DNA of 64,000 nucleotides, taken from Burkholderiales bacterium (lineage in GTDB: Bacteria; Pseudomonadota; Gammaproteobacteria; Burkholderiales; Burkholderiaceae_C). The translations under genes were made by a program, and so were the position numbers. This document shows positions 17,543-29,225 of this stretch, in pieces (position 1 is the stretch's first letter; each line of letters starts with the position of its first letter). The stretch is from positions 62,001 through 126,000 of the forward strand of contig RXJQ01000037.1 in NCBI GenBank assembly GCA_003963115.1, written 5' to 3'. A model generated the notes under the pieces. The model ran no database searches. It worked only from the letters and a program-made list of their open reading frames with translations, and was not told where the DNA came from.

Positions 17543-19156
17543 TCAGGGCAGGTACTCGTAGACCAGGTACACATAGACGGGGGCGTCCGGAAAGGCAAAG
17601 CCTTCGCGTTTGACCAGCATCAGCCGGGGCTCAGCCGTTCGTCCATGGTGACTCAGCCAGTTGCCCACCTGCACGGCGCATGGTGTGCTCAGATAGGCTT
17701 GGCGCTCGCTCAGGCTGATCTGTTGCACCTCGGTCACATTGGCTGCCTGCCATCCGCCGCGACAGATCAACAAGCCGCCCTCGTGCTGCCAACCGGTATG
17801 CGGTGTGACCTGTGCCCGTGGGTCGTCTGGCGTACCGGGCATGGTGAACAGCTGGTGGTTGCCGTAAAACGCGAGGAAGCCGCTTTCAGACCATTGCCCG
17901 GCCACCCAGTGCAGTGGCACATCCGGATGTTGTTCTCGCCAAGATGACAAGATCACTTTGGCCGCTTCTTCCCTGGGGAGGAAGTAGCTGGGTGTCTGGG
18001 TGGCGACGTAGTGGTGTGCCAGCAAGGGGCCGGAGACAAGCAGGCCCATCAAAAGCCCGACATGGACGCGGCTGGCGCGGCGCGAGAAGCCTGTTGCATC
18101 AAGGGGTAACTGCACGGACAGGTTGCGCACCCACAGCAGCGGGTAGGCGTAGCCGATCGGGATGGCCCAGGGCAGCGACAGCTTCACAAAGCCCGTGATG
18201 CCAAAGACCAGGGTGATGAACCAGGGCATGAAGGCCAGCCAGAACAGCGTGTCGTTCCAGCCCCGGTGTTGCCAGCAAAGGAGCATGCGTCGCAACAAGC
18301 CTCGCTGCTGGAATGTGGCGGGGCTCAACAGCATGGCTGTTACCAGCCAGGCCAGCCCCCAGTAGATCAGTGGTGAGAGCGTGAAGTGCCACAACTCTTT
18401 CCAGGCCACATGGCCATCACCTTGCTCGCCCACATAAGCCACGGACGCCCATTGATGGCTCATCTGCCACTGCGCATGGGGAATCAGGCAGACCACGAAT
18501 GTCAGAAAGGCTACCCAGGGTGTGCGGCTGAGGTACCAACGCCGGCCTTCCGGCGTGAGCAGCGAGCTCAGGAACAAGCCCAGCAGCAGCACGCCTGTGT
18601 AGTACTTGCCCAGCATCGCCATGGCCGACACCGCGCCCAAGCCCACGGCCCACCACAGAGATGGCTTGCGCAGCACGTAGACCTGCGTCCACACCACGGC
18701 CACCCAGGGCCAGGCCGCCAGCAAGATGGTGTTGGCGTTGTACTTGGCCGAGAGCGTGCTTTCCGGCAAGCCGCACACGGTGATCACGAGAATGGGCCAC
18801 AGCCACCGACGCAGGCCATGCAACCTGGCTAATTCCAGAATGCCCAGCAGGCCTACCGCCACGACCACATAGGCCAGCAGCTTGTAGGCGCCCGTAGTGG
18901 TTGGCCACACCATGAACCAGAGGTGCGTGACCCAGTTCATGAGGGGCGGGTGCTTGTAGGTGCCCCAGGACCAGGTCTGCCCCCACACCCACGATTCGAG
19001 CATGTCGCCGTAGGGGTCGAGGTTCGCTTCGGCCAGCGTGCGCACGCCAGCCCACAGCAAGACCCAGGCGAGGATCCCCATGAGCAGCCGTGGAGAAAAG
19101 GGGAGGGGCGAATGAGCGCGCTCTTGTTGAGCGTCTTGCAGGCGCAGCGAAGTCAT
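17543..19156 (-). CDS. Membrane glycosyltransferase, GT39/ArnT-like
   Basis: 537 residues from an ATG at 19156; an upstream ATG at 19210 is equally open, but it begins 16 bp after the tRNA and neither start has a clear ribosome-binding site. Many transmembrane helices are visible (LLMGILAWVLLWAGVRTLAE, LLAYVVVAVGLLGILELARL, GVLLLGLFLSSLL and more). The first external loop, ANLDPYGDMLESWVWGQTWS followed by YKHPPL, matches the acidic catalytic loop of the PMT/ArnT superfamily. It probably moves a sugar from a polyprenyl-phosphate donor to lipid A, a protein or a glycan; the acceptor is unknown. Confidence 0.82.
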   Translation of the reverse strand: MTSLRLQDAQQERAHSPLPFSPRLLMGILAWVLLWAGVRTLAEANLDPYGDMLESWVWGQTWSWGTYKHPPLMNWVTHLWFMVWPTTTGAYKLLAYVVVAVGLLGILELARLHGLRRWLWPILVITVCGLPESTLSAKYNANTILLAAWPWVAVVWTQVYVLRKPSLWWAVGLGAVSAMAMLGKYYTGVLLLGLFLSSLLTPEGRRWYLSRTPWVAFLTFVVCLIPHAQWQMSHQWASVAYVGEQGDGHVAWKELWHFTLSPLIYWGLAWLVTAMLLSPATFQQRGLLRRMLLCWQHRGWNDTLFWLAFMPWFITLVFGITGFVKLSLPWAIPIGYAYPLLWVRNLSVQLPLDATGFSRRASRVHVGLLMGLLVSGPLLAHHYVATQTPSYFLPREEAAKVILSSWREQHPDVPLHWVAGQWSESGFLAFYGNHQLFTMPGTPDDPRAQVTPHTGWQHEGGLLICRGGWQAANVTEVQQISLSERQAYLSTPCAVQVGNWLSHHGRTAEPRLMLVKREGFAFPDAPVYVYLVYEYLP

Positions 19157-19225
19157 CGGGCCATTTTTGGACTCGAAGCTTTCTGACAGCTTTCGTGGCC
19201 TGGCGTGCATGACGGGTCGGTGCGC

Positions 19226-19300
19226 TGGTCCCCCCGACAGGAATCGAACCTGTATTTGCCGCTTAGGAGGCGGCCGTTCTATCCATTGAACTACGGGGAG
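19226..19300 (-). tRNA. tRNA-Arg (CCT)
   Basis: The minus strand folds as a 75-nt cloverleaf: acceptor CTCCCCG pairing with CGGGGGG, D arm GTTC...GAAC, anticodon stem GCCGC/GCGGC around the loop CTCCTAA (anticodon CCT), T arm ACAGG-TTCGATT-CCTGT, discriminator A and an encoded CCA. It reads arginine AGG codons. Confidence 0.95.
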
Positions 19301-19318
19301 TCAAGGATGAAGGCGGCA

Positions 19319-19975
19319 TTATGCCTTGAGCATGCCCTTGGTTTCGATGAAGCCGATCACCTGGTCCAGGCCGGACTGGGTCTTGAGATTGGTCATCACG
19401 AAGGGGCGCACTCCTTGTGAGGTCTGGCGCATGCGCTTGGTGTCGGACTCCATGATCTCCAGATTCGCACCGACGTAGGGCGCGAGGTCGGTCTTGTTGA
19501 TCACGAAGAGGTCGCTCTTGGTGATGCCGGGGCCGCCCTTGCGCGGGATCTTTTCGCCGGCTGCCACGTCGATCACGTAGATGGTGAGGTCGCTGAGTTC
19601 CGGGCTGAAGGTGGCCGCCAGGTTGTCGCCGCCCGACTCGATGAAGACGATGTCCGCATTGGGGAATTTGGACAGCATGCGGTCGACGGCTTCGAGGTTG
19701 ATGGAGGCGTCTTCGCGGATGGCGGTGTGCGGGCAGCCGCCAGTCTCCACGCCCATGATGCGCTCGGGGTCGAGCGCGCCGGCCACGGTCAGCAGGCGCT
19801 GGTCTTCCTTGGTGTAGATGTCGTTGGTGACGACGACGAGGTCATAGCTGTTGCGCATGGTCTTGCACAACATTTCAACCAGGGTCGTCTTGCCGGAGCC
19901 GACGGGGCCGCCCACGCCCACGCGCAGGGGCGGGAGCTTCTTGGTGCGGCCAGGGATGTTGTGCAGATTGCTCAT
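19319..19975 (-). CDS. ureG: Urease accessory GTPase UreG
   Basis: 218 residues. P-loop [11 protein letters not shown], the metal-relay motif [20 protein letters not shown] (Cys-Pro-His binds nickel between dimer subunits), [18 protein letters not shown] and the guanine-specificity motif NKTDLA. GTP hydrolysis drives nickel insertion into apo-urease with UreF and UreD. Last gene of the minus-strand operon; its start overlaps the ureF stop by 4 bp. Confidence 0.97.
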   Translation of the reverse strand: MSNLHNIPGRTKKLPPLRVGVGGPVGSGKTTLVEMLCKTMRNSYDLVVVTNDIYTKEDQRLLTVAGALDPERIMGVETGGCPHTAIREDASINLEAVDRMLSKFPNADIVFIESGGDNLAATFSPELSDLTIYVIDVAAGEKIPRKGGPGITKSDLFVINKTDLAPYVGANLEIMESDTKRMRQTSQGVRPFVMTNLKTQSGLDQVIGFIETKGMLKA

Positions 19976-20739
19976 GATCGGAAAAGGCGTGAGTACTGGG
20001 TTTCGTGCTGGCTGCTGAGAATGGCCAGCATGGGTGTGAAGGCCTGGCGCTGCGTGTCGGGCAGCGTCATGGCGTGGTCGATGGCCGGTGGGATCTCGTT
20101 GATCAGGGCTTGGAGGATGCGCTGGCCGGCCGACTGGCCAAGCGGTACGGCCTTGATGGCGGCCTGCACCATGTTCTCGGCCCAGCCGAAGGCGAAGCTC
20201 AGCAGGGCCTCACGGAGGGTGTCCTCGCCACCGCCACGTGGATCTGGCAACGGCAGGCAGTGCGCCACGGCCAGGGCAAAGGCCACGGGCCAGGTTGGGG
20301 CGGGGCCCAGGGCCGCGCATTGCTGGAGCTGCTGCAAACGCGCTTCATCGCTGGACGAGGCGCTGCCACCTGGCTGATTGCGCAGCCATTCGACCAGCGA
20401 GCGGCCCATCTGTTCGGCTTGCAGCCGCAGCTCGCTGGTCTCGCGTGTCTGCACGACCCAGTCATTGAGCTCGGTCAGGCGTGCCAGGTCGCCACGTTGC
20501 CAGGCGGGCACGGCTCGCGCCACGACGGCCAGGTCGGCGCGGGCCAGGCTCAGGTGCAATTGGTCTTGCAGCCAGGCTGCTGCCTCTTGCTCTTTGCTGA
20601 TGCGGCCGGAATCCACGGCGGCTTCCAGGGCCTCGGAGTAGCTGAAGCCGCCCACGGGCAAGGCCGGAGAGGCCAGCCACATCAGCTGCAGGCGGGCGCT
20701 GGGGCTTAGTGGCGCTTGTCGGGGGGCAACACGGGGCAT
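19972..20739 (-). CDS. ureF: Urease accessory protein UreF
   Basis: 255 residues, all-helical UreF family: [20 protein letters not shown] near the N-terminus and [20 protein letters not shown] toward the C-terminus. UreF bridges UreD and UreG in the activation complex and acts as a fidelity checkpoint for nickel delivery. It lies 15 bp after the ureE stop and is coupled to ureG. The N-terminus ([18 protein letters not shown]) is unstructured. Confidence 0.96.
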   Translation of the reverse strand: MPRVAPRQAPLSPSARLQLMWLASPALPVGGFSYSEALEAAVDSGRISKEQEAAAWLQDQLHLSLARADLAVVARAVPAWQRGDLARLTELNDWVVQTRETSELRLQAEQMGRSLVEWLRNQPGGSASSSDEARLQQLQQCAALGPAPTWPVAFALAVAHCLPLPDPRGGGEDTLREALLSFAFGWAENMVQAAIKAVPLGQSAGQRILQALINEIPPAIDHAMTLPDTQRQAFTPMLAILSSQHETQYSRLFRS

Positions 20740-20754
20740 CAGCGACGAGGCATT

Positions 20755-21360
20755 TCAGTGTTTGTGGCCGTGCCCATGGCCGTGATCATGATCGTGGTTG
20801 CAGCCTGGGCCATGCACGTGCGGTGTCGCGGCGGGCTTGATGGCGATGCCGATAGGCTTGCCGCGCGTGGCGGGTTCGGCATGGGCATGACCGTGGTCAT
20901 GGCCACCAGCAGCATAGGCACCGCCTTCCGGCTCGAAAGCAGCCTGTTCTTCCTTCACGGTCAGGTGCATGGCGCGCAGCATGTCGGCCAGCACATGGTC
21001 AGGTTCGATCTTGAGGTGGTCGGCTTGCAACTCGATCTGCACGTGGCGGTTGCCCAGGTGATAGGCCGCCCGCACCAGATCGAAAGCACTCCCATGTTCG
21101 GCGCAAGGTCTGACCACCAGCACGGGCTGCGGCGCAGCCTGCACGCGGATCATGGTGCCGTCTTCGGCAACCAGCACGTCGCCGCCGCGCACCACGGTGC
21201 CGCGCGGCAGGAAGACGCCCAGCGCACGCCCCGTGCTGTCGGTGGCATCAAAGCGGCTCTTCTGGCGCACATCCCAGCCCAGTTCGATGGTGGCGGCGCG
21301 CTTGAGCAGCACGGAGGCCAGGCCCTGGCCTTGGGGAAGGAGCTTGTTGACGGTCAGCAT
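20755..21360 (-). CDS. ureE: Urease nickel metallochaperone UreE
   Basis: 201 residues. The N-terminal peptide-binding domain (MLTVNKLLPQGQGLASVLLK) and central metal-binding domain (YHLGNRHVQIEL) are followed by a histidine-rich tail (PHVHGPGCNHDHDHGHGHGH) that would bind several nickel ions. It hands nickel to UreG. A segment of about 35 residues (PEGGAYAAGGHDHGHAHAEP) adds further histidines. Gap to ureC is 39 bp. Confidence 0.96.
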   Translation of the reverse strand: MLTVNKLLPQGQGLASVLLKRAATIELGWDVRQKSRFDATDSTGRALGVFLPRGTVVRGGDVLVAEDGTMIRVQAAPQPVLVVRPCAEHGSAFDLVRAAYHLGNRHVQIELQADHLKIEPDHVLADMLRAMHLTVKEEQAAFEPEGGAYAAGGHDHGHAHAEPATRGKPIGIAIKPAATPHVHGPGCNHDHDHGHGHGHKH

Positions 21361-21399
21361 GGGTGCGAGAGAAAAGCGAGTCGAAGCCGCCAGTGTCCG

Positions 21400-23127
<1,728 letters not shown>

Positions 23128-23158
23128 CTTGCTTGTCCTTCTTGGGATGGAGGGGGAC

Positions 23159-23464
23159 TCAGAGCTTGCCCTGGACCAGGCCTCTGAAGCCGTAGACCAC
23201 GCGGTCGCCCGCGTAGTCGACCAGCTCGACCGTGCGCTGCTGACCCGGCTCGAAGCGCACGGCCGTGCCTGATGCGATGTTCAGGCGCGTGCCTTTGGCA
23301 GCAGCGCGGTCGAAGCGCAAGGCGCCGTTGGTCTCGGCGAAGTGGTAGTGCGAGCCGACCTGGATGGGTCGGTCGCCGGCGTTCTCCACCACGAGGGTGA
23401 GGGTGCGGCGGCCTGGGTTGAGCGCGAGGTCCGGGCCGTCAGTGAGGAGTTCGCCTGGGATCAT
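23159..23464 (-). CDS. ureB: Urease subunit beta
   Basis: 101 residues, begins [20 protein letters not shown] and contains the signature [40 protein letters not shown]. It is a separate polypeptide, as in most bacteria, forming the (ABC)3 trimer with UreA and UreC. Confidence 0.97.
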   Translation of the reverse strand: MIPGELLTDGPDLALNPGRRTLTLVVENAGDRPIQVGSHYHFAETNGALRFDRAAAKGTRLNIASGTAVRFEPGQQRTVELVDYAGDRVVYGFRGLVQGKL

Positions 23465-23528
23465 GGCGTGGTCCTTTGGAATTAGATGAAAGACTTGAAC
23501 GAAGTCTTGGTTGAATCGCTGGTGGCGG

Positions 23529-24185
23529 TCAGAGCGCGGCGGCCACGGCAGGCGTGAGCAGACCCAGGCCCATCAGCGCAACGCCTGCACCAGCCAGGCG
23601 GGAAGCCCAACGGCGTGCGCCATGGCCTTGATCGCGCAAGGCCAGTCCGACACCCATGCCCAAGCCGTGCAGCACGGCGGTGCTGGCCACCATGCCGGTG
23701 AGCGCTGCCATCGCCTGACCACCCAGTTCCGTGCCGTGGGCCAGGCCATGGCACAAGGCGAACGCCGCGACCAGGGCTGCGCCCATGCCTGTGCTCAAAC
23801 GCAGGCGCGTGGCGACCAGCAGGCCCATCACCAGCAGCGAGGCGGCGATCATCGGCTCGACGCCGGGCAGGCGCAGGCCGGCCAATGCCAGCAAGGCACC
23901 GAGCAGCAAGGTGACGGCAAAAGCGGCCGGGGCGGTTAACAAGGAACGCATGCTCTGGCCCGGCTTGCTCAACACGCTCCACGCGCCCACGCTGACCATG
24001 GCGGCCAGGTGATCCAAGCCGGTGAGCGGGTGTAAGGCCCCGGAAGCCAGGCTTTGCAGGGCGTTGCCATCGTGCATGTGCGGGGCGCCATCTGTGCCGA
24101 TGTGCGCCATGGCCAGCGGTGCCGCCACCGAAGCGGCAAGCCCGGCGATGGCCATGATGGTGCGGCGAGTCTGGAGGTTTTGCAT
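23529..24185 (-). CDS. hupE: HupE/UreJ-type nickel permease
   Basis: 218 residues. After a signal-like first helix comes the metal-binding motif [16 protein letters not shown], then about six transmembrane helices ([37 protein letters not shown]) with [15 protein letters not shown] in the middle. HupE/UreJ proteins import nickel for hydrogenase or urease. Its insertion between ureA and ureB is a known arrangement in betaproteobacteria. Confidence 0.9.
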   Translation of the reverse strand: MQNLQTRRTIMAIAGLAASVAAPLAMAHIGTDGAPHMHDGNALQSLASGALHPLTGLDHLAAMVSVGAWSVLSKPGQSMRSLLTAPAAFAVTLLLGALLALAGLRLPGVEPMIAASLLVMGLLVATRLRLSTGMGAALVAAFALCHGLAHGTELGGQAMAALTGMVASTAVLHGLGMGVGLALRDQGHGARRWASRLAGAGVALMGLGLLTPAVAAAL

Positions 24186-24232
24186 GGTCTTGGTTCCAGT
24201 CTGGTGAAGATGTCAGAGGGAGGATGACGAGG

Positions 24233-24250
24233 TGGTGCTTATTTGCACCA
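24233..24250. promoter_or_regulatory. Inverted repeat between ureA and hupE
   Basis: TGGTGC-TTATTT-GCACCA, a perfect 6-bp dyad with an AT-rich spacer, 48 bp upstream of the hupE start. It could be an operator or an intra-operon hairpin. It resembles inverted NtrC half-sites but in the wrong orientation for the usual TGCACC-N5-GGTGCA pattern, so I assign no regulator. Confidence 0.35.
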
Positions 24251-24291
24251 ATATTGGGCCAATCAAGCCTTCGTCTGAAAACATAGATCGT

Positions 24292-24594
24292 TCATGCAAT
24301 GGGTTGGTGCACTGTCACCAACTTGGTGCCATCCGGGAAAGTGGCCTCGACCTGGATGTCGGGAATCATCTCTGGCACGCCCTCCATGACCTGATCGCGC
24401 ACGAGCACGGTCTTGCCCTCGCTCATCAGCGCAGCCACGCTCTTGCCGTCACGCGCCCCTTCCATGATGAAGGCCGTGATCAGGGCGACGGCCTCCGGGT
24501 AGTTCAATTTGAGTCCGCGCGCCAGGCGGCGTTCGGCCAGCAAGGCGGCGGTGAAAATCAGCAGCTTGTCTTTTTCGCGAGGGGTGAGTTCCAT
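24292..24594 (-). CDS. ureA: Urease subunit gamma
   Basis: 100 residues, the standard UreA length, from the ATG at 24594 ([20 protein letters not shown]); the open frame extends upstream but without UreA-like sequence. Contains [20 protein letters not shown] and [18 protein letters not shown]. First gene of the urease operon. The usual upstream neighbour ureD is replaced by the divergent permease-kinase gene, 70 bp away. Confidence 0.97.
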   Translation of the reverse strand: MELTPREKDKLLIFTAALLAERRLARGLKLNYPEAVALITAFIMEGARDGKSVAALMSEGKTVLVRDQVMEGVPEMIPDIQVEATFPDGTKLVTVHQPIA

Positions 24595-24622
24595 CGTGTG
24601 TCTCGTTGTGCGCAGCGGGCTT

Positions 24623-24638
24623 CGGCATCGAAATTGCG
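24623..24638 (+). promoter_or_regulatory. Possible sigma-54 promoter for the permease-kinase gene
   Basis: CGGCAT-CGAAA-TTGCG: the invariant GG and GC are separated by 10 bp, and eight of eleven consensus positions of TGGCAC-N5-TTGCW match. Transcription would start near 24649, 16 bp before the ATG. It sits in the 70-bp gap between ureA and the kinase. Confidence 0.45.
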
Positions 24639-24664
24639 GTACCCGGTAGGGACGAATCCACACT

Positions 24665-27600
24665 ATGCAAGACCCAGACCAAAACCGTCCAGAGGTGATC
24701 ACCTCATCGGCGCACCGCGATGGCGAACCCGCAGGGGAAGCCCTGCAGCGGGTGGTCAAGGTGCGTCGTGACTACAACAGTTGGGTCGGGTCCGAAACCC
24801 TGGAGGACTACGCCCTGCGCTTCACGCCGCGGTCGGCCCGGCGCTGGAGCGACTGGCGCGTGGCCAACACGGCCTTTGGCGCGGCAGCCTTCCTGGTGCT
24901 CGAAGCCGTCGGCGCGACACTGCTGGTGGAGCATGGTTTCATCAACGCCTTCTGGGCCATCCTGGCCACGGGGCTGATCATCCTGCTGGCGGGCTGGCCG
25001 ATCAGCGTGTATGCGGCTCGCCATGGCCTGGACATGGACCTGCTGACACGCGGTGCGGGCTTTGGTTACATCGGCTCGACCATCACTTCATTGATCTACG
25101 CCTCCTTCACTTTCGTGTTCTTCGCGCTGGAGGCGGCGGTGATGGCCTATGCGCTGGAGCTGGCCTTTGATATACCGCCGGCCTGGGGCTATTTGGTGTG
25201 CGCGCTGGTGGTGGTGCCGCTGGTCACGCACGGGGTCACCATCATCAGCCGATTGCAACTGATCACCCAGCCGCTGTGGCTGCTGATGCTGGTGCTGCCG
25301 TTTGTCTATGTGTTCAAGGAGCACCCGCACATCCTGCGCGACTTGATGACCTATCCGGGAGATGGGCAGGATCGGGCTGGGTTCGATCTGCTGTCCTTTG
25401 GCTCGGCCATGACGGTGGGCATCGCGCTGATCACGCAGATGGGTGAGCAGGCCGACTACCTGCGCTTCATGCCCGAGCCCAGGCCAGGGCACAAGGCGCG
25501 CTGGCTGGCTGCCGTGTTCGTGGGTGGACCGGGCTGGGTGATCCCGGGGGTGCTCAAGATGCTGGGCGGTGCCCTGCTGGCTTACCTGGCCATCAGCTTT
25601 TCGGTGCCGGTCGATCGGGCCCTGGACCCGAACCAGATGTACCTCGTGGCCTGGGAAAAGATCTTTCCCCGCCAGTCCTGGGCGATCGCGGCGGTGGCCT
25701 TGTTCGTGGTGGTGTCGCAGCTCAAGATCAATGTGACCAATGCCTATGCGGGTTCGCTGGCCTGGTCGAATTTCTTTGCGCGCGTCACGCACAGCCACCC
25801 GGGGCGTGTGGTCTGGGTGGCCTTCAATGCGGTGATCGCGCTGTTGCTGATGGAGCTGAATCTCTTTCAGGCCCTGGGCAAGGTACTGGGGCTATATTCC
25901 AACATCGCCATTGCCTGGATCATGGCGGTGGTGGCCGACCTGGTCGTCAACAAGCCCATGGGGTGGTCGCCCAAGGGCATCGAATTCAAGCGGGCTTACC
26001 TGTATGACGTGAACCCGGTGGGCGTGGGTGCGATGGGGCTGGCCTCGCTGGTGTCGGTGATGGCCTATGTAGGCTGGCTGGGCGAGCTTGCGCAAGCCTT
26101 CTCGGCGGTGATCGCCATGGTGGTGGCTTTCGTGACCTCGCCCTTGATTGCCTGGGCCACCAAGGGCCGCTACTACCTGGCACGCCAGCCTTTGACGCAG
26201 ACCCACGTGGGCCGACCACCCTTCGTGCACGAGCCGCCGCCTGAAGGCGAGGGCGTGCCCTTGAGCAAGGTCATTCGCCTGCGTGCGCTGCATCGCTGCA
26301 CGGTGTGCGAGCGTGAATACGAGGCTGATGACGTCGCCCATTGCCCGGCCTACCAGGGCTTCATCTGCTCGCTGTGCTGCTCGCTGGACGCACGCTGTCA
26401 GGACCTGTGCAAACCTCAGGCGCGCTGGGCCGAACAGTGGCGTGGGCTGGGGCGCAGGCTCATGCCCGAATTTGTCTGGCGGCGCATGGACACCGAGCTG
26501 GGGCAGTTCCTGCTGGTCATGTTCGTGCTGGCGCCTTTGCTGGCCGGCATCTTTGGGCTGGTCTACCAACAGCAGCTGCGTGACCTGGACATCCTGGATC
26601 TCACCTCGACCGGGGCGGCTGCAGACATGCTTCGTGCCGCCTTTGTCAAGGTTTTCACCGCCTTGCTGCTGGTCGTGGGCGTGGTGGCCTGGTGGGTGGT
26701 GCTCACGCACAAGAGCCGCCAGGTGGCGCAGGAGGAATCCAACCGCCAGACCCATCTGCTGGTGCGCGAAATCGAGTCGCACCGCATCACCGATGAAAAG
26801 CTCCAGCAGGCCAAGCAGACGGCCGAACACGCCAACCAGGCCAAGAGCCGCTACATCACCACGGTGAGCCACGAACTGCGCACGCCGCTCAACGGCATCC
26901 TGGGCTATGCCCAATTGCTGGATGAAGACCAGCAGTTGCCCGAGCACGTCAAGCATGCGGTGGGGGTGATCAAGCGCGGGGGCGATCATTTGCTCTCGCT
27001 GATCGAAGGCACGCTGGACATTGCCCGCATCGAAAGCGGCAAGCTGACGCTGGATGTGAAGCCGGTGCGGCTGGGTGAGTTGCTCCAGCAGATCACCGGC
27101 CTGATCGAGCACGAGGCGTGCGCCAAGCACCTGCGCTTCGAGGCCGACATCGACACGGCCTTGCCCGAGGCTGTGCGGGTGGACGAGCGCCGCCTGCGTC
27201 AGATCCTCATCAATGTGCTGGGCAATGCGGTGAAGTTCACCAGCTCAGGGCAGGTGACGCTCAAGGTGCGCTATGCCCGTGAGATTGCCCAGATCGAGAT
27301 CGCCGACACGGGGCCCGGCATTGCCAAGGAGGAGCTGGACAAGGTGTTCGAGCCTTTCGCGCGTGGCTCGTCGGCCGCAGGCAATTCGGCCAGTGGCACC
27401 GGCCTGGGCCTGACCATCAGCAAGATGCTGACCGACTTGATGGGCGGCGAGATGAGCGTGCAAAGCCATCTGGGCCTGGGCACCACCTTCCGCATTCGCC
27501 TGTTCCTGCCGCAGGTGCGCATGGCCGAGGCGATGCGCACGGTGCCGCGTGGCCAGCGCACGGGCTACGTGGGCGAGCGCCGCCGCATCTGGGTGGTGGA

Positions 27601-28237
27601 CAACGAGGAGGCCGATCGGGGGCTGCTGGTACGCGTCCTCGAACCGCTTGGCTTTGAAGTGACGTCGCTGGCCTCCGGCGTGGAGTGCGTGGCGCTGCTG
27701 CGCAACTGCCCAATGCCACAGATGCCCCATGCCTTGTTCATGGACCTGGCCATGCCGGGGCTGGATGGCTGGGCCACGCTGCGGGCGATCCGGGAGGGGG
27801 CGCTCAGTGATGCACCCGCGGCCATCGTGTCGGCCAATGCCTTTGACAAGGCCTTGGACAACGACGTGGGCATCACGGCTGATGATTTCATCGTCAAGCC
27901 CGTGCGCGTGCCAGAGCTGCTGGACTGGCTGGGCCACCGCTTGAATCTGGCCTGGATCGAGGTGGAGCGCGCGCCTTTGCCTGTTTCAGTCTTGGTGCAC
28001 GATGCGCCTGAGTCAAATCAGGCCTTGCCGTCTCTCAACGCCTTGCGCAGCCTGGAAGACCAGATCCACGCAGGCTATATGCGGGGCGTGCACAAGGCCC
28101 TGGACCAGATTGCGTCGGCCGAGCCCCATTGCGATGCCTTCGTGCAGCGCCTGCGGGCCATGGCCAAGCAGTTCCAGCTCGATGCAATGGCGTCCCTGCT
28201 GAAGGAATCGCTGTCGCAGGCACAATCGCGTGTCTGA
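24665..28237 (+). CDS. NCS1 permease - cysteine cluster - hybrid histidine kinase fusion
   Basis: 1190 residues. About 40-515 is a complete 12-helix NCS1 (purine/cytosine/hydantoin permease) domain: [60 protein letters not shown]. Residues 545-582 hold eight cysteines (CTVC, C, CSLCC, C, C), a probable zinc or Fe-S module. Two further helices at about 622-645 and 660-685 lead to HisKA (phosphoacceptor His736 in [12 protein letters not shown]) and HATPase ([30 protein letters not shown]). A receiver follows (about 975-1085, Asp1027 in [12 protein letters not shown]), then a short tail. It is a transporter used as a sensor, divergent from urease and followed by a response regulator 23 bp downstream. 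The ligand is unknown; urea, allantoin-like compounds or a nucleobase are candidates. Confidence 0.9.
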   Translation: MQDPDQNRPEVITSSAHRDGEPAGEALQRVVKVRRDYNSWVGSETLEDYALRFTPRSARRWSDWRVANTAFGAAAFLVLEAVGATLLVEHGFINAFWAILATGLIILLAGWPISVYAARHGLDMDLLTRGAGFGYIGSTITSLIYASFTFVFFALEAAVMAYALELAFDIPPAWGYLVCALVVVPLVTHGVTIISRLQLITQPLWLLMLVLPFVYVFKEHPHILRDLMTYPGDGQDRAGFDLLSFGSAMTVGIALITQMGEQADYLRFMPEPRPGHKARWLAAVFVGGPGWVIPGVLKMLGGALLAYLAISFSVPVDRALDPNQMYLVAWEKIFPRQSWAIAAVALFVVVSQLKINVTNAYAGSLAWSNFFARVTHSHPGRVVWVAFNAVIALLLMELNLFQALGKVLGLYSNIAIAWIMAVVADLVVNKPMGWSPKGIEFKRAYLYDVNPVGVGAMGLASLVSVMAYVGWLGELAQAFSAVIAMVVAFVTSPLIAWATKGRYYLARQPLTQTHVGRPPFVHEPPPEGEGVPLSKVIRLRALHRCTVCEREYEADDVAHCPAYQGFICSLCCSLDARCQDLCKPQARWAEQWRGLGRRLMPEFVWRRMDTELGQFLLVMFVLAPLLAGIFGLVYQQQLRDLDILDLTSTGAAADMLRAAFVKVFTALLLVVGVVAWWVVLTHKSRQVAQEESNRQTHLLVREIESHRITDEKLQQAKQTAEHANQAKSRYITTVSHELRTPLNGILGYAQLLDEDQQLPEHVKHAVGVIKRGGDHLLSLIEGTLDIARIESGKLTLDVKPVRLGELLQQITGLIEHEACAKHLRFEADIDTALPEAVRVDERRLRQILINVLGNAVKFTSSGQVTLKVRYAREIAQIEIADTGPGIAKEELDKVFEPFARGSSAAGNSASGTGLGLTISKMLTDLMGGEMSVQSHLGLGTTFRIRLFLPQVRMAEAMRTVPRGQRTGYVGERRRIWVVDNEEADRGLLVRVLEPLGFEVTSLASGVECVALLRNCPMPQMPHALFMDLAMPGLDGWATLRAIREGALSDAPAAIVSANAFDKALDNDVGITADDFIVKPVRVPELLDWLGHRLNLAWIEVERAPLPVSVLVHDAPESNQALPSLNALRSLEDQIHAGYMRGVHKALDQIASAEPHCDAFVQRLRAMAKQFQLDAMASLLKESLSQAQSRV

Positions 28238-28260
28238 AACCTTGCCTTTCCCAGCCCATC

Positions 28261-29220
28261 ATGTTCGAGAGACTCGACCGCAGCCGTACCGACGTCGTGC
28301 TCATCGTTGACGATGTGCCGGACAACCTCTCCCTGCTGCACGACGCACTCGACGAAGAGGGCTACACCGTGCTGGTGGCCACGCATGGCGAGGCCGCGCT
28401 GCAGCGCGCCAGCCAGGCGGTGCCCGACATCATCTTGCTGGATGCCATCATGCCGGGCATCGATGGCTTCGAGGTGGCACGGCGCCTGAAGGCTCAGCCT
28501 GAAACCAGCCACATCCCCATCATCTTCATGACGGGCTTGAGCGAGACCGAGCACGTGGTGGCCGCATTCGAAGCGGGCAGCGTGGACTACGTGGTCAAGC
28601 CCATCCGGCCACGCGAGGTGATGGCACGCATCGCCGCCCACATGCAGAGCGCCCGCCAGGCCCGACAGGCGCGCAATGCGCTGGATGCCTTCGGTCATGC
28701 CTCGCTGACCGTGCGTGTGAGCGATGGCCGCGTGCTGTGGCAGACCCCGCTGGCGCGCAAGCTGCTGCAGGACTATTTCGACACACCCGAATCTGTGGCG
28801 CCGCTGGAGATGGCGGCCTGGCTCCAGCAGGCGGCACCGCGCCTGGCGCAAGACATCGCTCAGGGCACGGCACCGGTGAGCGCGCCCGTATGGGCCGTCA
28901 ACCAGGCAGGCCGGCGCCTGAGCTTCACGCTGCACCAACCCACGGGCGAAGACGAATGGCTGCTGGTGATGCAGGAAACGTCTGACCAGGCCGCGATGGA
29001 CGCGCTGAGCCAGGAGTTCAAGCTCACGGCGCGCGAAGGCGAGGTGCTCTACTGGGTGGTCAAGGGCAAGACCAACCGTGACATTGGCGACATCCTGGGC
29101 AACAGCCCCGCCACGGTCAAGAAGCAGCTGGAGCACATCTTTGCCAAAATGGGTGTTGAAACCCGCACCGCTGCGGCCGGCCTGGCCATGAGCCGGGTGG
29201 CGCAACTCAAAGCCCGCTGA
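28261..29220 (+). CDS. Response regulator, REC plus LuxR-type HTH
   Basis: 319 residues from the ATG at 28261; the upstream open frame overlaps the kinase and is not family-like. Receiver at about 10-130 (VLIVDDVPDNLSLLHDALDE, phosphorylated Asp in ILLDAIMPGIDGF, Lys in YVVKPIRP). A middle region of about 110 residues looks like a degenerate PAS domain. The C-terminal LuxR/GerE HTH (about 253-310) reads KLTAREGEVLYWVVKGKTNR then LGNSPATVKKQLEHIFAKMG. Partner of the upstream hybrid kinase by position. Targets are unknown; the adjacent urease operon is the first to test. Confidence 0.9.
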   Translation: MFERLDRSRTDVVLIVDDVPDNLSLLHDALDEEGYTVLVATHGEAALQRASQAVPDIILLDAIMPGIDGFEVARRLKAQPETSHIPIIFMTGLSETEHVVAAFEAGSVDYVVKPIRPREVMARIAAHMQSARQARQARNALDAFGHASLTVRVSDGRVLWQTPLARKLLQDYFDTPESVAPLEMAAWLQQAAPRLAQDIAQGTAPVSAPVWAVNQAGRRLSFTLHQPTGEDEWLLVMQETSDQAAMDALSQEFKLTAREGEVLYWVVKGKTNRDIGDILGNSPATVKKQLEHIFAKMGVETRTAAAGLAMSRVAQLKAR

Positions 29221-29225
29221 ACAAC

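Noticed and set aside
24233-24250. Sigma-54 promoter or NtrC site between ureA and hupE
   Set aside because: The TGGTGC...GCACCA dyad has GG and GC only 9 bp apart on either strand, and the half-sites are in the opposite orientation to the NtrC consensus.
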